Origin: Streptosporangiaceae bacterium
Lineage (GTDB): Bacteria; Actinomycetota; Actinomycetes; Streptosporangiales; Streptosporangiaceae
DNA length: 14,898 nt
Direction: 5' to 3'
NCBI GenBank assembly: GCA_030038715.1
Contig: JASHSO010000325.1
Location: forward strand, 1-14,898
The translations under genes were made by a program, and so were the position numbers. Positions 1-7,199 of this stretch are shown in pieces (position 1 is the first letter of the stretch; the number at the start of each line of letters is the position of its first letter). The notes beneath the pieces were generated by a model that was given only the letters and a program-made list of their open reading frames with translations, searched no databases and was not told the DNA's origin.

Positions 1-207
1 GTCATCAGGATCCTCCTCGGTCGACTCGCCGGCCCGGCGACGCCTGATTAGCGTCGGCTGGTCATGGCCGTCAGAGCGAGGCTTGGATGACGCTGCAACG
101 AGCGCAAGACTGGTCTCTCCTCTACCAACTATTAGCTGGCCCCATAATTGCACGCCTGTAAGATCAACGGGAACGGACCGGTGCATGTGTCGTTTGCCCT
201 CTGCCAC
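1..207 (-). CDS. Possible 3'-truncated hypothetical protein at the left edge
   Basis: An open frame without stops runs off the left edge. A GTG at 207 or an ATG at 186 could start it, giving at least 69 residues. The product contains VPVDLTGVQLWGQLIVGRG, then a polar stretch with an RRRR run and an acidic end. I do not recognise the family. The frame lies immediately after the small ORF at 231-377 and follows the same strand as the transfer operon, so it may be the operon's next gene. Against it, third-position GC is only about 60 percent by eye, lower than in the neighbouring genes, and neither start has a clear ribosome binding site. Confidence 0.35.
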   Translation of the reverse strand, partial: MAEGKRHMHRSVPVDLTGVQLWGQLIVGRGETSLALVAASSKPRSDGHDQPTLIRRRRAGESTEEDPDD

Positions 208-230
208 GACATCCGAGACCGCGTGTGAGG

Positions 231-377
231 TCAGCTGGACTCGGTCTTCGGCTCGGGGATCTCTGATCGAGCCGTGGGGACGATGGGGACAACGCGGTCC
301 GCGGCAGGAGTAACGATCTCCCCCGCGCCGTAGCCAACCAGAGTGGCGTTTTGGACAGCCTTTGGCCGCCAGATCAA
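231..377 (-). CDS. Small coding-like ORF (about 48 residues)
   Basis: This frame opens with a TTG at 377, directly after the TAG stop (384-386) of the 84-residue gene and in the same frame. It reads IWRPKAVQNATLVGYGAGE and continues to a TGA at 231-233, ending in a proline- and glutamate-rich tail. About 77 percent of codons end in G or C, which matches the real genes here. No Shine-Dalgarno sequence precedes the TTG, so it could be a small gene translated by coupling to the stop just upstream, or a tail separated from the preceding gene by a nonsense mutation. The family is not recognised. Confidence 0.4.
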   Translation of the reverse strand: MIWRPKAVQNATLVGYGAGEIVTPAADRVVPIVPTARSEIPEPKTESS

Positions 378-383
378 GTTCGT

Positions 384-638
384 CTAGCCAAGTTCTGCCA
401 ACGGACGGATCTTGGAAGACCCCGGCAGATCTCGAGCCGTGGCTGCTGCTCGGGTCGCGAACCGTGCATCGCGGTACTCCCTGGCTCCGAAGCCAAACCG
501 CCCCGTCGAGGCCCTAATCTCCCACCCCTGGACGCAGGCATAGGCGTCACCGGCCGCGTGGACCTTGTCGCTCAGCCGCTGCTGCCGAAGCCCGAGCCAT
601 TGACGGAATCCCGGACGCCGCCCTGCTGCTTCAGGCAT
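384..638 (-). CDS. Hypothetical 84-residue protein of the transfer operon
   Basis: Function is unknown. The ATG at 638 is chosen because AAAGGAG sits 9 nt upstream; a longer frame reaching back to 809 would overlap the preceding gene and lacks such support. The product has a basic N-terminus, then LRQQRLSDKVHAAGDAYACV, QGWEIRASTGRFGFGAREYR and an alanine-rich tail. The Trp/Gly/Phe/Tyr-rich core with alternating basic residues resembles small hypothetical proteins I associate with actinobacterial mobile elements, but I cannot name a family. It begins 52 bp after the end of the Zn-motif gene on the same strand and probably belongs to the same transcript. No signal peptide or membrane segment is visible. 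Confidence 0.7.
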   Translation of the reverse strand: MPEAAGRRPGFRQWLGLRQQRLSDKVHAAGDAYACVQGWEIRASTGRFGFGAREYRDARFATRAAATARDLPGSSKIRPLAELG

Positions 639-690
639 TTGAGAACACTCCTTTTGTTCACAGGTGATCGACATCAGTCCCGCTTGTGGG

Positions 691-1110
691 TTACAGGCCG
701 GCTTCTCGCTCCGTCGCCTCGCGGACCCCGATATCCAGCCTCGCAGTCGAAGCCACTTGGGCGACCGCCCCCAGTGACGGCTGGATGAGGGTCCGCCGGC
801 TGAAGACATCCAGCTCCCCGATGACGCCCTTCAGCGCCTCTCTGGAGATGGCTCCTGCTTGCTCGGCCTTCAGGTAGCGGGCCAGATGGTCGCCGGTCGG
901 CGTGCATGGCTGGCCGACTGGCGCCGGGCAGTCGCACGTAGCCGAGCGCACCGCCGCGGCCCGGCCCATCGCCGCTCGGGCCGCCTCATGTCCAGGTCGC
1001 TGCCCCTGGTCGATATCGCTCAGCGGATGGCTGGCGCCGGGTACCTTGAGCCGTTCGCCGACGGTGATGTCGGCGGGAGGAGAGAGCCCCTCCCGCATCT
1101 CAGCTGCCAT
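691..1110 (-). CDS. Hypothetical protein with a short cysteine (Zn-like) motif
   Basis: The product is about 139 residues. Its middle carries CDCPAPVGQPCTPTGDHLAR: three closely spaced cysteines with Pro/Gly turns and a downstream His, a pattern common in small actinobacterial plasmid and phage proteins and plausibly a zinc-binding knuckle. A helical segment (LKGVIGELDVFSRR) follows. I prefer the ATG at 1110, which has GGAG 6 nt upstream; a TTG at 1122 is the longer alternative. It starts 30 bp after the GIY-YIG gene and precedes the 84-residue gene, all on the same strand. The role is unknown; nucleic-acid binding would suit the motif but is only inference. Confidence 0.75.
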   Translation of the reverse strand: MAAEMREGLSPPADITVGERLKVPGASHPLSDIDQGQRPGHEAARAAMGRAAAVRSATCDCPAPVGQPCTPTGDHLARYLKAEQAGAISREALKGVIGELDVFSRRTLIQPSLGAVAQVASTARLDIGVREATEREAGL

Positions 1111-1140
1111 GTGCTGCTCCAATCCGTGCCACGGGAGGCC

Positions 1141-1518
1141 TTAGCCGCCTGCCTCCGGCTCCAGTTGCTTCGACCGAGGTCCGTGGGCTGTCGCCTCGGT
1201 GCCCTCTACAGCCGCTCGGCCCAGGTCGATCGGTTGCCGGATGCGCGGCTTGACCCCACAGTCCGGACACGACCGGCTGAGCCCGCCCATCCGCTTGATC
1301 TGCCGCTCCCGGTTCCGGTCGCCCTGCCAGGTACGCGAGAGGGACCAGGAGATCCCGGCCTCGCGGACAACGGTCAGCAGCCGGGCACCCTGGCCTTTCT
1401 GGTGCTGCTCCAGGCGAGCTGCCAGGTCTTCGGTCCAGCCCAGGTAGTGACGGGCGTGCCGATAGGGCTGCTGGAAGTGCAGCAGGTAGATGACGCCTGG
1501 TACGTCGCGCCCAGTCAT
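1141..1518 (-). CDS. GIY-YIG-type nuclease-fold protein
   Basis: The 125-residue product begins with a compact GIY-YIG core. GVIYLLHF at residues 8-15 supplies the first tyrosine strand, HYLGWTEDLAARLEQH at about 24-39 supplies the YIG-like element and the conserved-arginine helix, and a later helix contains RERQIKR. A C-terminal CPDCG suggests a metal-binding pair. GIY-YIG proteins cut DNA with a tyrosine/arginine/glutamate site; this short form is common on actinobacterial plasmids, but its activity is unknown to me. The ATG overlaps the stop of the HTH gene by 4 bp (ATGA), which fixes the start and suggests translational coupling. Its position inside the transfer operon hints at a role in DNA processing, but a degenerate, non-catalytic protein cannot be excluded. 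Confidence 0.88.
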   Translation of the reverse strand: MTGRDVPGVIYLLHFQQPYRHARHYLGWTEDLAARLEQHQKGQGARLLTVVREAGISWSLSRTWQGDRNRERQIKRMGGLSRSCPDCGVKPRIRQPIDLGRAAVEGTEATAHGPRSKQLEPEAGG

Positions 1519-2114
1519 GAGGCTTCGGCCTCTTGCTCTGACTGGAGCTCTCGGGCGATCCCTGTTCCGATGGCTGGCCGGTAGCCCGCACGGGGCTTGT
1601 AGCCGGGAATGTCAAGCAGCTCCTCGTCGAGGGCGGCTGCCTGGCACCACCCGTGCTCTGCGGCCCGGTGACGAGCTGCACTGGCGGCGGCCCGCTCAGC
1701 AGGCGTCAACTCGGGTGGCCGCTTGTCCCACCAGGCGTCGAAGACGGCTGCCACTCGCCGGTGGAGGTCGACGCCGACGGTGGCTGCCTCACCGCTGACG
1801 ACCCGTTGGATGGTCTGTTCGTGGTAGCCGACCGCTCTGGCCACGCGAGCCGAGCCATGACCCATGGCCTGCAGGCTGCGGAGCCGGTACATCGTGCCGT
1901 TAGCGCCGACCCGGGCCAGCTCGAGATCCGACTCCCGGACGTCCAACAGGGCTGCCGCTGTCGCCTGGGAGACCCGTCTGCTCCGGTTCATGACGTCGAA
2001 GACCGTCATCGCTCCGACACCGGCAGCCGCAGCGATGGCCTGCCAGGATGCCCCGGCTTCCCGCAGGCTGCTGACATGGTCGCGGGCCGGACCGACGTCC
2101 ACGAGGGTGGTCAT
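1515..2114 (-). CDS. Two-HTH DNA-binding protein
   Basis: The product is about 199 residues with two helix-turn-helix-like segments. The first is ASWQAIAAAAGVGAMTVFDV at about 22-41, and the second is GHGSARVARAVGYHEQTIQR at about 84-103. A following segment contains AVFDAWWDKRPPELT, then a basic, alanine-rich C-terminal region. This arrangement matches a type of hypothetical regulator often found on actinobacterial plasmids and phages; I cannot give a family number. It may bind operon or oriT DNA. The start overlaps the previous gene's stop by 4 bp (2111-2114), and its own stop overlaps the GIY-YIG start, placing it in the middle of a coupled gene series. Confidence 0.83.
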   Translation of the reverse strand: MTTLVDVGPARDHVSSLREAGASWQAIAAAAGVGAMTVFDVMNRSRRVSQATAAALLDVRESDLELARVGANGTMYRLRSLQAMGHGSARVARAVGYHEQTIQRVVSGEAATVGVDLHRRVAAVFDAWWDKRPPELTPAERAAASAARHRAAEHGWCQAAALDEELLDIPGYKPRAGYRPAIGTGIARELQSEQEAEAS

Positions 2115-2431
2115 TGGCCGACCTCAAGCTCGGGCTCAGCCCTCCGCGGTCGGCGGTGCCGACTGAGGAGTTCCTCCCCTACTTGCCGACGTTCGCGGCT
2201 ACCGGCCGAGAAGCCGTCGATAATCCCGTGCACGAACGAGCGGCTGTCCTGCCGGGCCGACAGTCCGGTGTCGTGCCCCAGCGCCCAGCCCGTCTCATAG
2301 CCGTGAGTAGCCGCTGCCCGGCCGGCCTGGTACCCCGCTACGCGCAGTCGTTCGTCGCGCTCTCCTCCCCCGGCCAGTTGCTCAACGACGGCATCGAGCG
2401 TCTCCCGCGGCACCGACACGAACTCGGTCAT
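2111..2431 (-). CDS. Hypothetical 106-residue protein
   Basis: No family is recognised. The N-terminal part (VPRETLDAVVEQLAGGGERD) looks helical, the centre is rich in Gly/Ala/Tyr (YQAGRAAATHGYETGWALGH), and the C-terminus is strongly basic (SRHRRPRR) before an acidic end. There is no signal peptide or membrane segment. The 4-bp ATGA overlaps at both ends (2428-2431 with the upstream gene, 2111-2114 with the downstream one) are the main evidence that it is a genuine translated gene. By position it is part of the transfer operon. Function unknown. Confidence 0.75.
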   Translation of the reverse strand: MTEFVSVPRETLDAVVEQLAGGGERDERLRVAGYQAGRAAATHGYETGWALGHDTGLSARQDSRSFVHGIIDGFSAGSRERRQVGEELLSRHRRPRRAEPELEVGQ

Positions 2432-3072
2432 GACGCCACCCGCTGTCCCTTGCGGGCCGGAGCGCCGTGGACGTGCTCGCAGCGGGCCGTCTCCACGGCC
2501 ATCTGCTCCGAGGCGGCCGGCAACAGCCGGGTCTGGAACTCAGCCTGGCCAGCCAGGTCCCTGGCTCCCCGACGCCGCTGCAGATAGAGCACCGACCACA
2601 ACTCCATCAGCCAGTCGAGGGTGAAGAGGCAGAGCGGGTGCTGCTCCCAGCAGGCACCGAGAGTTGCCAGATGGCCGTACTGCGGGCGGTAGATCTGCTC
2701 GATCCAGCCGCGCAAGCGAGTGATGGCCTGGTCTCGCTCCGGGCCGGTCAACTTCCACCACCGCGGCGCCGGCCCTGGCCGGTAAATCTTGGGATCGCCG
2801 TCCTCGTCAGGGACGACCTCATCGAGTTTGGCGCTTAGCAAGTTGAGCCGACCGCTCAGCCCGTCCAGAACCTCCAGGGCCGACTGCCGCTCGTTGAGGG
2901 TCCCCTCCACCGCCGTCAGTGCTGTGCCGAGTTCCTGCAGCTGGGCCGCAATCGCCTGGAAGTGTTCGGCTTCACGGGTGTCGAGGGCCGCCAGCCGCTC
3001 GGTTTGCCGGGACAGTTCGACCAGGACGTGGGCCAGGCCTTCGGGCTCAGGGGCAGGCACTAGGAGTCCCAC
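2428..3072 (-). CDS. Coiled-coil protein with DUF4913-like C-terminal region
   Basis: The product is about 214 residues. The first half is a long amphipathic helix, predicted coiled coil by eye (about 15-85, LSRQTERLAALDTREAEHFQ onward). The second half contains YRPGPAPRWWKL, an Arg/Trp helix and a Trp-rich segment ending in LWSVLYLQRRRG. The tryptophan pattern resembles DUF4913 proteins that accompany actinobacterial conjugation genes; this is recognition from memory and is tentative. The GTG at 3072 overlaps the end of the coupling-protein gene by 13 bp. A second GTG at 3060, overlapping the stop as TAGTG, is an alternative. It may act with the coupling ATPase it follows. Confidence 0.72.
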   Translation of the reverse strand: MGLLVPAPEPEGLAHVLVELSRQTERLAALDTREAEHFQAIAAQLQELGTALTAVEGTLNERQSALEVLDGLSGRLNLLSAKLDEVVPDEDGDPKIYRPGPAPRWWKLTGPERDQAITRLRGWIEQIYRPQYGHLATLGACWEQHPLCLFTLDWLMELWSVLYLQRRRGARDLAGQAEFQTRLLPAASEQMAVETARCEHVHGAPARKGQRVAS

Positions 3073-4685
3073 GGGAAGGCGGTACCGGGCGGAAACGGGT
3101 CGGGCGGCAGTTCGTCGTCAGGAACTACGGACGGCTGCCCCAGTCCAAGATCCGGCGCGAGCGCCTCAGCTATCGGCCGTGGGAGACCGGCTGCCAGTCC
3201 CCGGCGGGCCGCTCGCCGGTAAGCCCGGTCCCTCCAGACGGCCGGCAGCTTGGCCACCACCGGGGTGAGGCCACCGCGGATAACCAGCGCGAAGCCGACC
3301 GGCAACTGGCGGATCATGTCCGGCGTCATGACGTCGTGTCGGGAGTGGTGGTCCTGGCCGCGTTCCAGGTAGGCAGCCTGGCCACAGAGCCGGGAGGCGG
3401 TCTCCAAGGTCCTGGGGTCGGAGATGCCGGGCAGCAGCACCTTGACGCCGCAGGTGTCGAGGATGACCTGCTTGCCGTGGTCCTTCCAACGGCTGGCCAG
3501 CTGGGCTTCACCGTGGGCCACCACCACGATCTGGATGCCCTTACCCCCGGCATCGGCCAGCCAGGTCGGTACCGGCACCGGGCAGGTCTGGACGATCTCG
3601 TCGAGCGCCATGAGCAGCGGCGGATCGAGCCGACCGCCAGGCATCGCTTGTCCCAGCAGAGCGGCCGTGTGGTGGATCTCGCCAGCCATGCAGGCAAAGA
3701 GCGGGGCCACCGGGCTGTCGTCCTGGTCAGCCTCGGCAATGAGGTAGAGAGTGCCCTTCTCCCGCAGGAAGGCTTCGATGTCGAAACCGCTGCCAAGGCC
3801 GGGCAGGACGCTGGAGGCCAAGACCGGGTCGGTCATGAAGGCCAAGCAGCGGGACATGGTCATCCGAATGGTCTGGGCCGTCTTCTGCGCCTCCCCGCCC
3901 AACTCGGCGATGGTCAAGCCCCACTGGTGAGCGCCAGCGTCGCGAAGAACCTCGACCGGACGGTCGGGCTCACCGCCCAGGACCCATCTGGTGACGGCCC
4001 GCATGTCGACGTGGGCCAGGGCCGCAGCGTGGAAGAAGGCCCGCAAGTAATCTGAGGCCTTCGAGGTCCAGAAGCTGGAGTCCTCCACCCCGCCCATCGA
4101 GACGGCCTTGGCGAAGGCGTCGGCCCGACGAATAGCGACCGCCTGGTCCTCGCAGCCCTCCAGCGGGTTCCAGCGGAAGGTGCTGGGCACGGCCCCAATC
4201 CCCTGGGGGTTGAAGACGTGAATGGGGCCGACCTGCGACCGCACCGGGCTGGTGTACTCGAAGATGTCGGCCTTGGTCGTGGTACTCAAGACCGCTCCCG
4301 GATAGTGAAGACCGAAGGTGCCAAGCAGCCCGGTCTTACCGGTCCGCGGCGGGGCCATCACCAAGACGTGCTCTTCGAGCGGCACCCGCAGGGCATGGCC
4401 GAACTGAGCTCGCCCGATGGCGACGGAGTGGGACTCCGGCTGGAAGAGACGCTGCCGGCGGGACAGCGATCGGCGGACCCGGCCAGATCGCCGGAACGTC
4501 GCTAGTCGGCCCCACCGGTACCAGAGCTCAAAGAGAGAGGCGTGACCCTTGCCCGGATGCAGTCGAAGCCACAACCGCCAGTGCAAGTGACGGACTCGGT
4601 GGACCGGCAGATGACGAGGTGGCAAGCACACCCACCGCCATCCCAGCAACGTGGCCAGCAGGAGCACGAAGATCGGGACGCTCAT
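3060..4685 (-). CDS. TraG/VirD4-type conjugative coupling ATPase
   Basis: This 541-residue protein would be the inner-membrane ATPase that links the relaxase-DNA complex to the secretion channel. The N-terminus has one hydrophobic segment (about 3-20, VPIFVLLLATLLGW), then a very basic linker. Walker A is APPRTGKT at about 111-118, followed by the usual GAVLSTTTKAD segment near 130-140. Walker B is LLMALDEI at about 357-364, followed by a sensor-like stretch IQIVVVAHGEAQL. A sequence like NPQG...RWNPLEGC near 159-178 is typical of TraG-like ATPases. It is short for VirD4 but normal for the single-membrane-helix actinobacterial type. The ATG overlaps the preceding gene's stop by 4 bp. The C-terminal tail is Pro/Asp-rich and could contact partners. 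Confidence 0.93.
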   Translation of the reverse strand: MSVPIFVLLLATLLGWRWVCLPPRHLPVHRVRHLHWRLWLRLHPGKGHASLFELWYRWGRLATFRRSGRVRRSLSRRQRLFQPESHSVAIGRAQFGHALRVPLEEHVLVMAPPRTGKTGLLGTFGLHYPGAVLSTTTKADIFEYTSPVRSQVGPIHVFNPQGIGAVPSTFRWNPLEGCEDQAVAIRRADAFAKAVSMGGVEDSSFWTSKASDYLRAFFHAAALAHVDMRAVTRWVLGGEPDRPVEVLRDAGAHQWGLTIAELGGEAQKTAQTIRMTMSRCLAFMTDPVLASSVLPGLGSGFDIEAFLREKGTLYLIAEADQDDSPVAPLFACMAGEIHHTAALLGQAMPGGRLDPPLLMALDEIVQTCPVPVPTWLADAGGKGIQIVVVAHGEAQLASRWKDHGKQVILDTCGVKVLLPGISDPRTLETASRLCGQAAYLERGQDHHSRHDVMTPDMIRQLPVGFALVIRGGLTPVVAKLPAVWRDRAYRRAARRGLAAGLPRPIAEALAPDLGLGQPSVVPDDELPPDPFPPGTAFPWDS

Positions 4686-5551
4686 TCGATCTCTCCGTTC
4701 TGAGCCGCCAGCACCTGCCTGCGCAGGGCCGTCCGGGCGGCCCCGGCATTGAGGTCGACCTCTGGTGCCAAGGCGCTGCAGACTCTGGAGACATCGGCGA
4801 CAGGGAAGTTCTCCAGTGGCCCATAGCGCTCGACGACGAGCGCCAGGAACATGGCTGTCTTGGTCCGGCTGCGGACGGTCCGCTGGGAGCGCGGGACCCG
4901 GGGTCCGGTCAGCGCCGGTCTCGGCTTTGGGGCAGTCGCCATCCGACGGCCAGGCGCGAACGGCACCTCTTCGATGACCCAGTTACGGAAGCCCGAGAGC
5001 GTCGAGCGAGGCGACAGAACGAGGCGAGCGAGCCAGAGGACAAGGCCTCCAACGATGGCCAGCGGCGTTGTCTCGTCATCGGCCAAGCTGGCCCGCAGGG
5101 CCCGCCCTTTGGCCAACGCCCGAGCCCGGATGACGCCGATCAGGGTGTCCGAAGCCACTGCGTAGGCAATAGCCGGCATGACCCAGACGGCCATCTCTCG
5201 CCAGCCGGGAGCGGCCGCGATGGCGTTCATGAAGATCGAGACCCCAATCGCGGCCACGTTGAGGATGCGCGGCCGGATGGCCCGCCGACCGTGGAGGGCC
5301 AGAGCGATGCCCAGCGAGGCGAAGATGAAGGCCGAGGCATCCGGGATGGCCGCCTCCAGGGCAGCGATGAGGGAGAGGCGCTTAACGGCGAAGACCAGGC
5401 GGTATTGGGCCGTCCAACTGACCACTGCCGCGCAGGCCGCCAGGAAGCCCAGGGCCGCCATGGCGTTGCGCAGCCAACTGCCAGCCCGGTCCTTCGGTTG
5501 CTTGACCTCAGCTACAGCTGTCTGAGGCTCGAACCTGGAGTGTTCCTCCAC
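4682..5551 (-). CDS. DUF2637-type membrane protein, first gene of the transfer operon
   Basis: The 289-residue product has about four hydrophobic segments in its first 150 residues. These include AMAALGFLAACAAVVSW, a helix ending in SAFIFASLGIALALHG, ILNVAAIGVSIFMNAIAA and a fourth around MAVWVMPAIAYAVASD. The order, with the conserved Asp, Asn and WxxP-like residues, matches DUF2637 proteins, which are frequent near actinobacterial plasmid transfer (Spd-like) genes. The C-terminal cytoplasmic part (about 215-289) is basic and then helical, and could bind DNA or a partner. The GTG at 5551 has GAGAGG 8 nt upstream. The gene starts 23-30 bp after an operator-like palindrome (5582-5605) and overlaps the coupling-protein gene by 4 bp. 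Its biochemical role is unknown; plasmid spreading between mycelial compartments is the usual proposal for such proteins. Confidence 0.85.
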   Translation of the reverse strand: MEEHSRFEPQTAVAEVKQPKDRAGSWLRNAMAALGFLAACAAVVSWTAQYRLVFAVKRLSLIAALEAAIPDASAFIFASLGIALALHGRRAIRPRILNVAAIGVSIFMNAIAAAPGWREMAVWVMPAIAYAVASDTLIGVIRARALAKGRALRASLADDETTPLAIVGGLVLWLARLVLSPRSTLSGFRNWVIEEVPFAPGRRMATAPKPRPALTGPRVPRSQRTVRSRTKTAMFLALVVERYGPLENFPVADVSRVCSALAPEVDLNAGAARTALRRQVLAAQNGEIE

Positions 5552-5581
5552 GGCAATCGCCTCTCATTAACGGTGGTGAAG

Positions 5582-5605
5582 GCTATGCACCTTCACCATG
5601 CATGA
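5582..5605 (+). promoter_or_regulatory. Operator-like palindrome before the transfer operon
   Basis: The plus strand reads GCTATGCACCTT, then C, ACCA and TGCATGA. The same word occurs before the regulatory module at 7439-7463 on the minus strand, with one substitution and one single-base insertion. TATGCA and TGCATG form imperfect inverted arms. A second, overlapping perfect repeat, TGGTGAAGG / CCTTCACCA with a 7-nt spacer, spans 5574-5598. A further half-site, TGCATAG, lies at 5625-5631. The site ends 31 bp before the GTG of the first transfer gene (5551), where a repressor could block initiation. Binding by the XRE regulator is inference. Confidence 0.65.
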
Positions 5606-5685
5606 CTATCTTGCAGCCTCAGCCTGCATAGAGCAAGCGGCTTGGCTCGAGAACGGCTCAAAGAGCCCCGTCAGTTGGCGGCCGA

Positions 5686-5714
5686 GCCCTTACCAGCAGC
5701 TCGCCAGTAAGGGC
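5686..5714. repeat. Inverted repeat downstream of the XRE gene
   Basis: GCCCTTAC (5686-5693) and GTAAGGGC (5707-5714) are perfect 8-bp arms around a 13-nt spacer. A smaller hairpin, GGCTC-AAA-GAGCC, lies at 5655-5667. Both sit downstream of the XRE gene on the minus strand, so they could end or stabilise its transcript, but neither is followed by a T run. The rest of the 5606-5800 gap shows no gene. Confidence 0.4.
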
Positions 5715-5800
5715 ACTCTCCGCTGCTGCAAGCAATCGGCGTCACTGGACACCCGGAAGGCTCACTAGACATAACGGCACAGACCTTCCTGGCGCGCCCA

Positions 5801-6736
5801 TCAGACCAAGCCCTGGTAGTCCGCAGCGATCGGATCGATGACCTGCGCCGCTGCTTCGCCGAAGGAAGCCAGCTCGACCAGGTCGTCGAACAGCCGACTG
5901 TAGCTGGCTACATCCCTAGGGTCAGTAATGAAGGCGGTGGCGGACCTCGTCCCGATGACCACTGCCCGGCGGTCGTACATTGAAAAGCCATGGAGAGGGA
6001 AGGTCTTGGCGGGCTTGTTCCAGGGAACAACCCCGATCCGCACCTTCCCTTCTCTGGACTGCCGGGCCAAGCGCTCCAGCTGCTCAACCATCACCTCGGG
6101 ATCGCCGGCGTGCCACCGCAGCGCCCCTTCGGTCATCACTATGACAATGTCTGCCTGGCCAGCCTCGATGACCGCGGAGCGAGCAACCCTCTCGCGAACC
6201 GCCCGCTCCACCTCTTGGTCTGAGATGTCACCGCCGTCGGAGAAGACCGCCCTCGCGTACTCGGCCGTCTGCAGCAGACCGGGGACGATGTTGTTGGCGA
6301 AGCCGCAGATCTCGCCAGCGTTCCCCTCGATATTCGCGATCCGCCGCTGCAGCCGCCAGGCTCCTCGCTGCAAGACAACCCGGGCCGGCGCCTCCTCGGC
6401 CCGAAGAGAATCGACGACCACCTGCAGCCGCCGGCGGACTCTGGCCGGAGCCTTGTAGAGATCGGCCAATGCCTGAACGACCTCGTCGGACGGCAGGAAG
6501 AGCCCGGCCTCGATCCGGGACAGCCGCGACTGGGAGACGTTGATCTGCCGGGCCGCCTGGCTGGCGCTGATGCCGCTCTTCTCCCGCAGTTCACGTAGCG
6601 TCCGAGTCAGCCAGTCACGACCTTGGGGAGTCTCTTCGCCTGCTCCCGCTGCTGGTGGCCTGGCGGTCGCGCCAGAACTCCCGGTGGGCTTCCCAATACT
6701 CTTCGAAGGGGACGGCTCCTTGCCATGCTGCGTCAC
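5801..6736 (-). CDS. XRE-family regulator with DUF5753 domain
   Basis: From the GTG at 6736 the product is about 311 residues. A 40-residue polar, low-complexity leader precedes a helix-turn-helix domain at about 42-97 (DWLTRTLRELREKSG, SASQAARQINVSQSRLSRIE). The remainder is a DUF5753 domain with the expected landmarks: GNAGEICGFANNIVPGLLQT, ERVARSAVIE, GALRWHAGDPEVM, VRIGVVPW, HGFSMYD and a terminus like YQGL. DUF5753 regulators occur across Actinomycetota, often with a small partner (DUF397, or here a DUF6879 gene), and some are proposed toxin-antitoxin-like or developmental modules. The start is uncertain: an upstream ATG at 6832 would overlap the DUF6879 gene more deeply, and neither GTG (6736 or 6745) has a strong ribosome binding site. 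It probably binds the palindromes at 7439-7463 and 5582-5605. Confidence 0.9.
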   Translation of the reverse strand: MTQHGKEPSPSKSIGKPTGSSGATARPPAAGAGEETPQGRDWLTRTLRELREKSGISASQAARQINVSQSRLSRIEAGLFLPSDEVVQALADLYKAPARVRRRLQVVVDSLRAEEAPARVVLQRGAWRLQRRIANIEGNAGEICGFANNIVPGLLQTAEYARAVFSDGGDISDQEVERAVRERVARSAVIEAGQADIVIVMTEGALRWHAGDPEVMVEQLERLARQSREGKVRIGVVPWNKPAKTFPLHGFSMYDRRAVVIGTRSATAFITDPRDVASYSRLFDDLVELASFGEAAAQVIDPIAADYQGLV

Positions 6737-7199
6737 GTGCAGCACGGTACCGGTCAAGATCAGATGGCGGTAGTCGTTCGGCCCCGATGAACCTGCTGGC
6801 CTGGTAGTACATCCGGACAACGAAGGCATCATCCAACAACCAGAAGTCCTCCTGGATCAGGCCAGAGGGGGGCGGAACCTCGGCCAGGTCGAGGATGCGG
6901 GTCTTCTCCCCCGCCGTCACGTTGTAGGCGTAGCCCCACTCGCACTCGTAGCGCAGGTACGGCGAGAGGGGCGAGCGCAGGACGTGGACGCGGTAGTTGC
7001 GGAGGCCCTTAGCGACATCGGCCGCCAGCCGGTCCATCCAGGGCCGTTTTCTGGCCATATCCGGACCCGGCTCGCCGCGCAGGTAGCGGTCGTAGTCGCT
7101 GCCGTCGGTGCGCACCTCGTAGAGGTCGAGTGTCTCCAGACGAAACAGGTCATGCTCCGCCAGATCCAACAGCTCGTTGAGAGCGGCTTCGTCAAGCAC
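6615..7199 (-). CDS. DUF6879 family protein
   Basis: The product is about 194 residues. I choose the GTG at 7199 because GAGGT lies 5 nt upstream and the family homology appears to begin there; the longer frame to 7256 only adds a Cys/Arg-rich translation of the preceding gene. Recognisable parts are a helical start (LNELLDLAEHDLFRLETLDL), YEV, YECEWGYAYNVTAGE, a run like EDFWLLDDAFVVRMYY and a C-terminus with FEEYWEAHREFWR. These fit DUF6879, which is regularly found next to XRE-DUF5753 genes. The molecular role is unknown; it may be the partner that the regulator controls or senses. It overlaps the 66-residue gene by 8 bp and the XRE gene at its 3' end. Confidence 0.85.
   Translation of the reverse strand: MLDEAALNELLDLAEHDLFRLETLDLYEVRTDGSDYDRYLRGEPGPDMARKRPWMDRLAADVAKGLRNYRVHVLRSPLSPYLRYECEWGYAYNVTAGEKTRILDLAEVPPPSGLIQEDFWLLDDAFVVRMYYQASRFIGAERLPPSDLDRYRAARDAAWQGAVPFEEYWEAHREFWRDRQATSSGSRRRDSPRS

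Noticed and set aside
231..386. TAG recoding, because coding-like sequence follows two TAG stops in frame
   Set aside because: The coupling ATPase also ends at TAG, exactly where the next gene's start overlaps it, so TAG works as a normal stop here. In-frame continuation in two cases can be chance.
351..788. Plus-strand 145-codon open frame
   Set aside because: It is opposite the 84-residue gene, which has AAAGGAG at a good distance. The translation is Pro/Arg-rich without any motif.
859..1584. Long plus-strand open frame
   Set aside because: It lies opposite the GIY-YIG and Zn-motif genes, which carry recognisable motifs and 4-bp overlaps. Its translation is Arg/Pro/Leu-rich without any domain.
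2919..4055. 378-codon plus-strand open frame
   Set aside because: It is antisense to the coupling ATPase, which has clear Walker motifs. In GC-rich DNA such antisense frames are expected.
4619..5605. 328-codon plus-strand open frame
   Set aside because: It is antisense to the DUF2637-type gene; its product is a polar, low-complexity Gly/Arg/Asp mixture.
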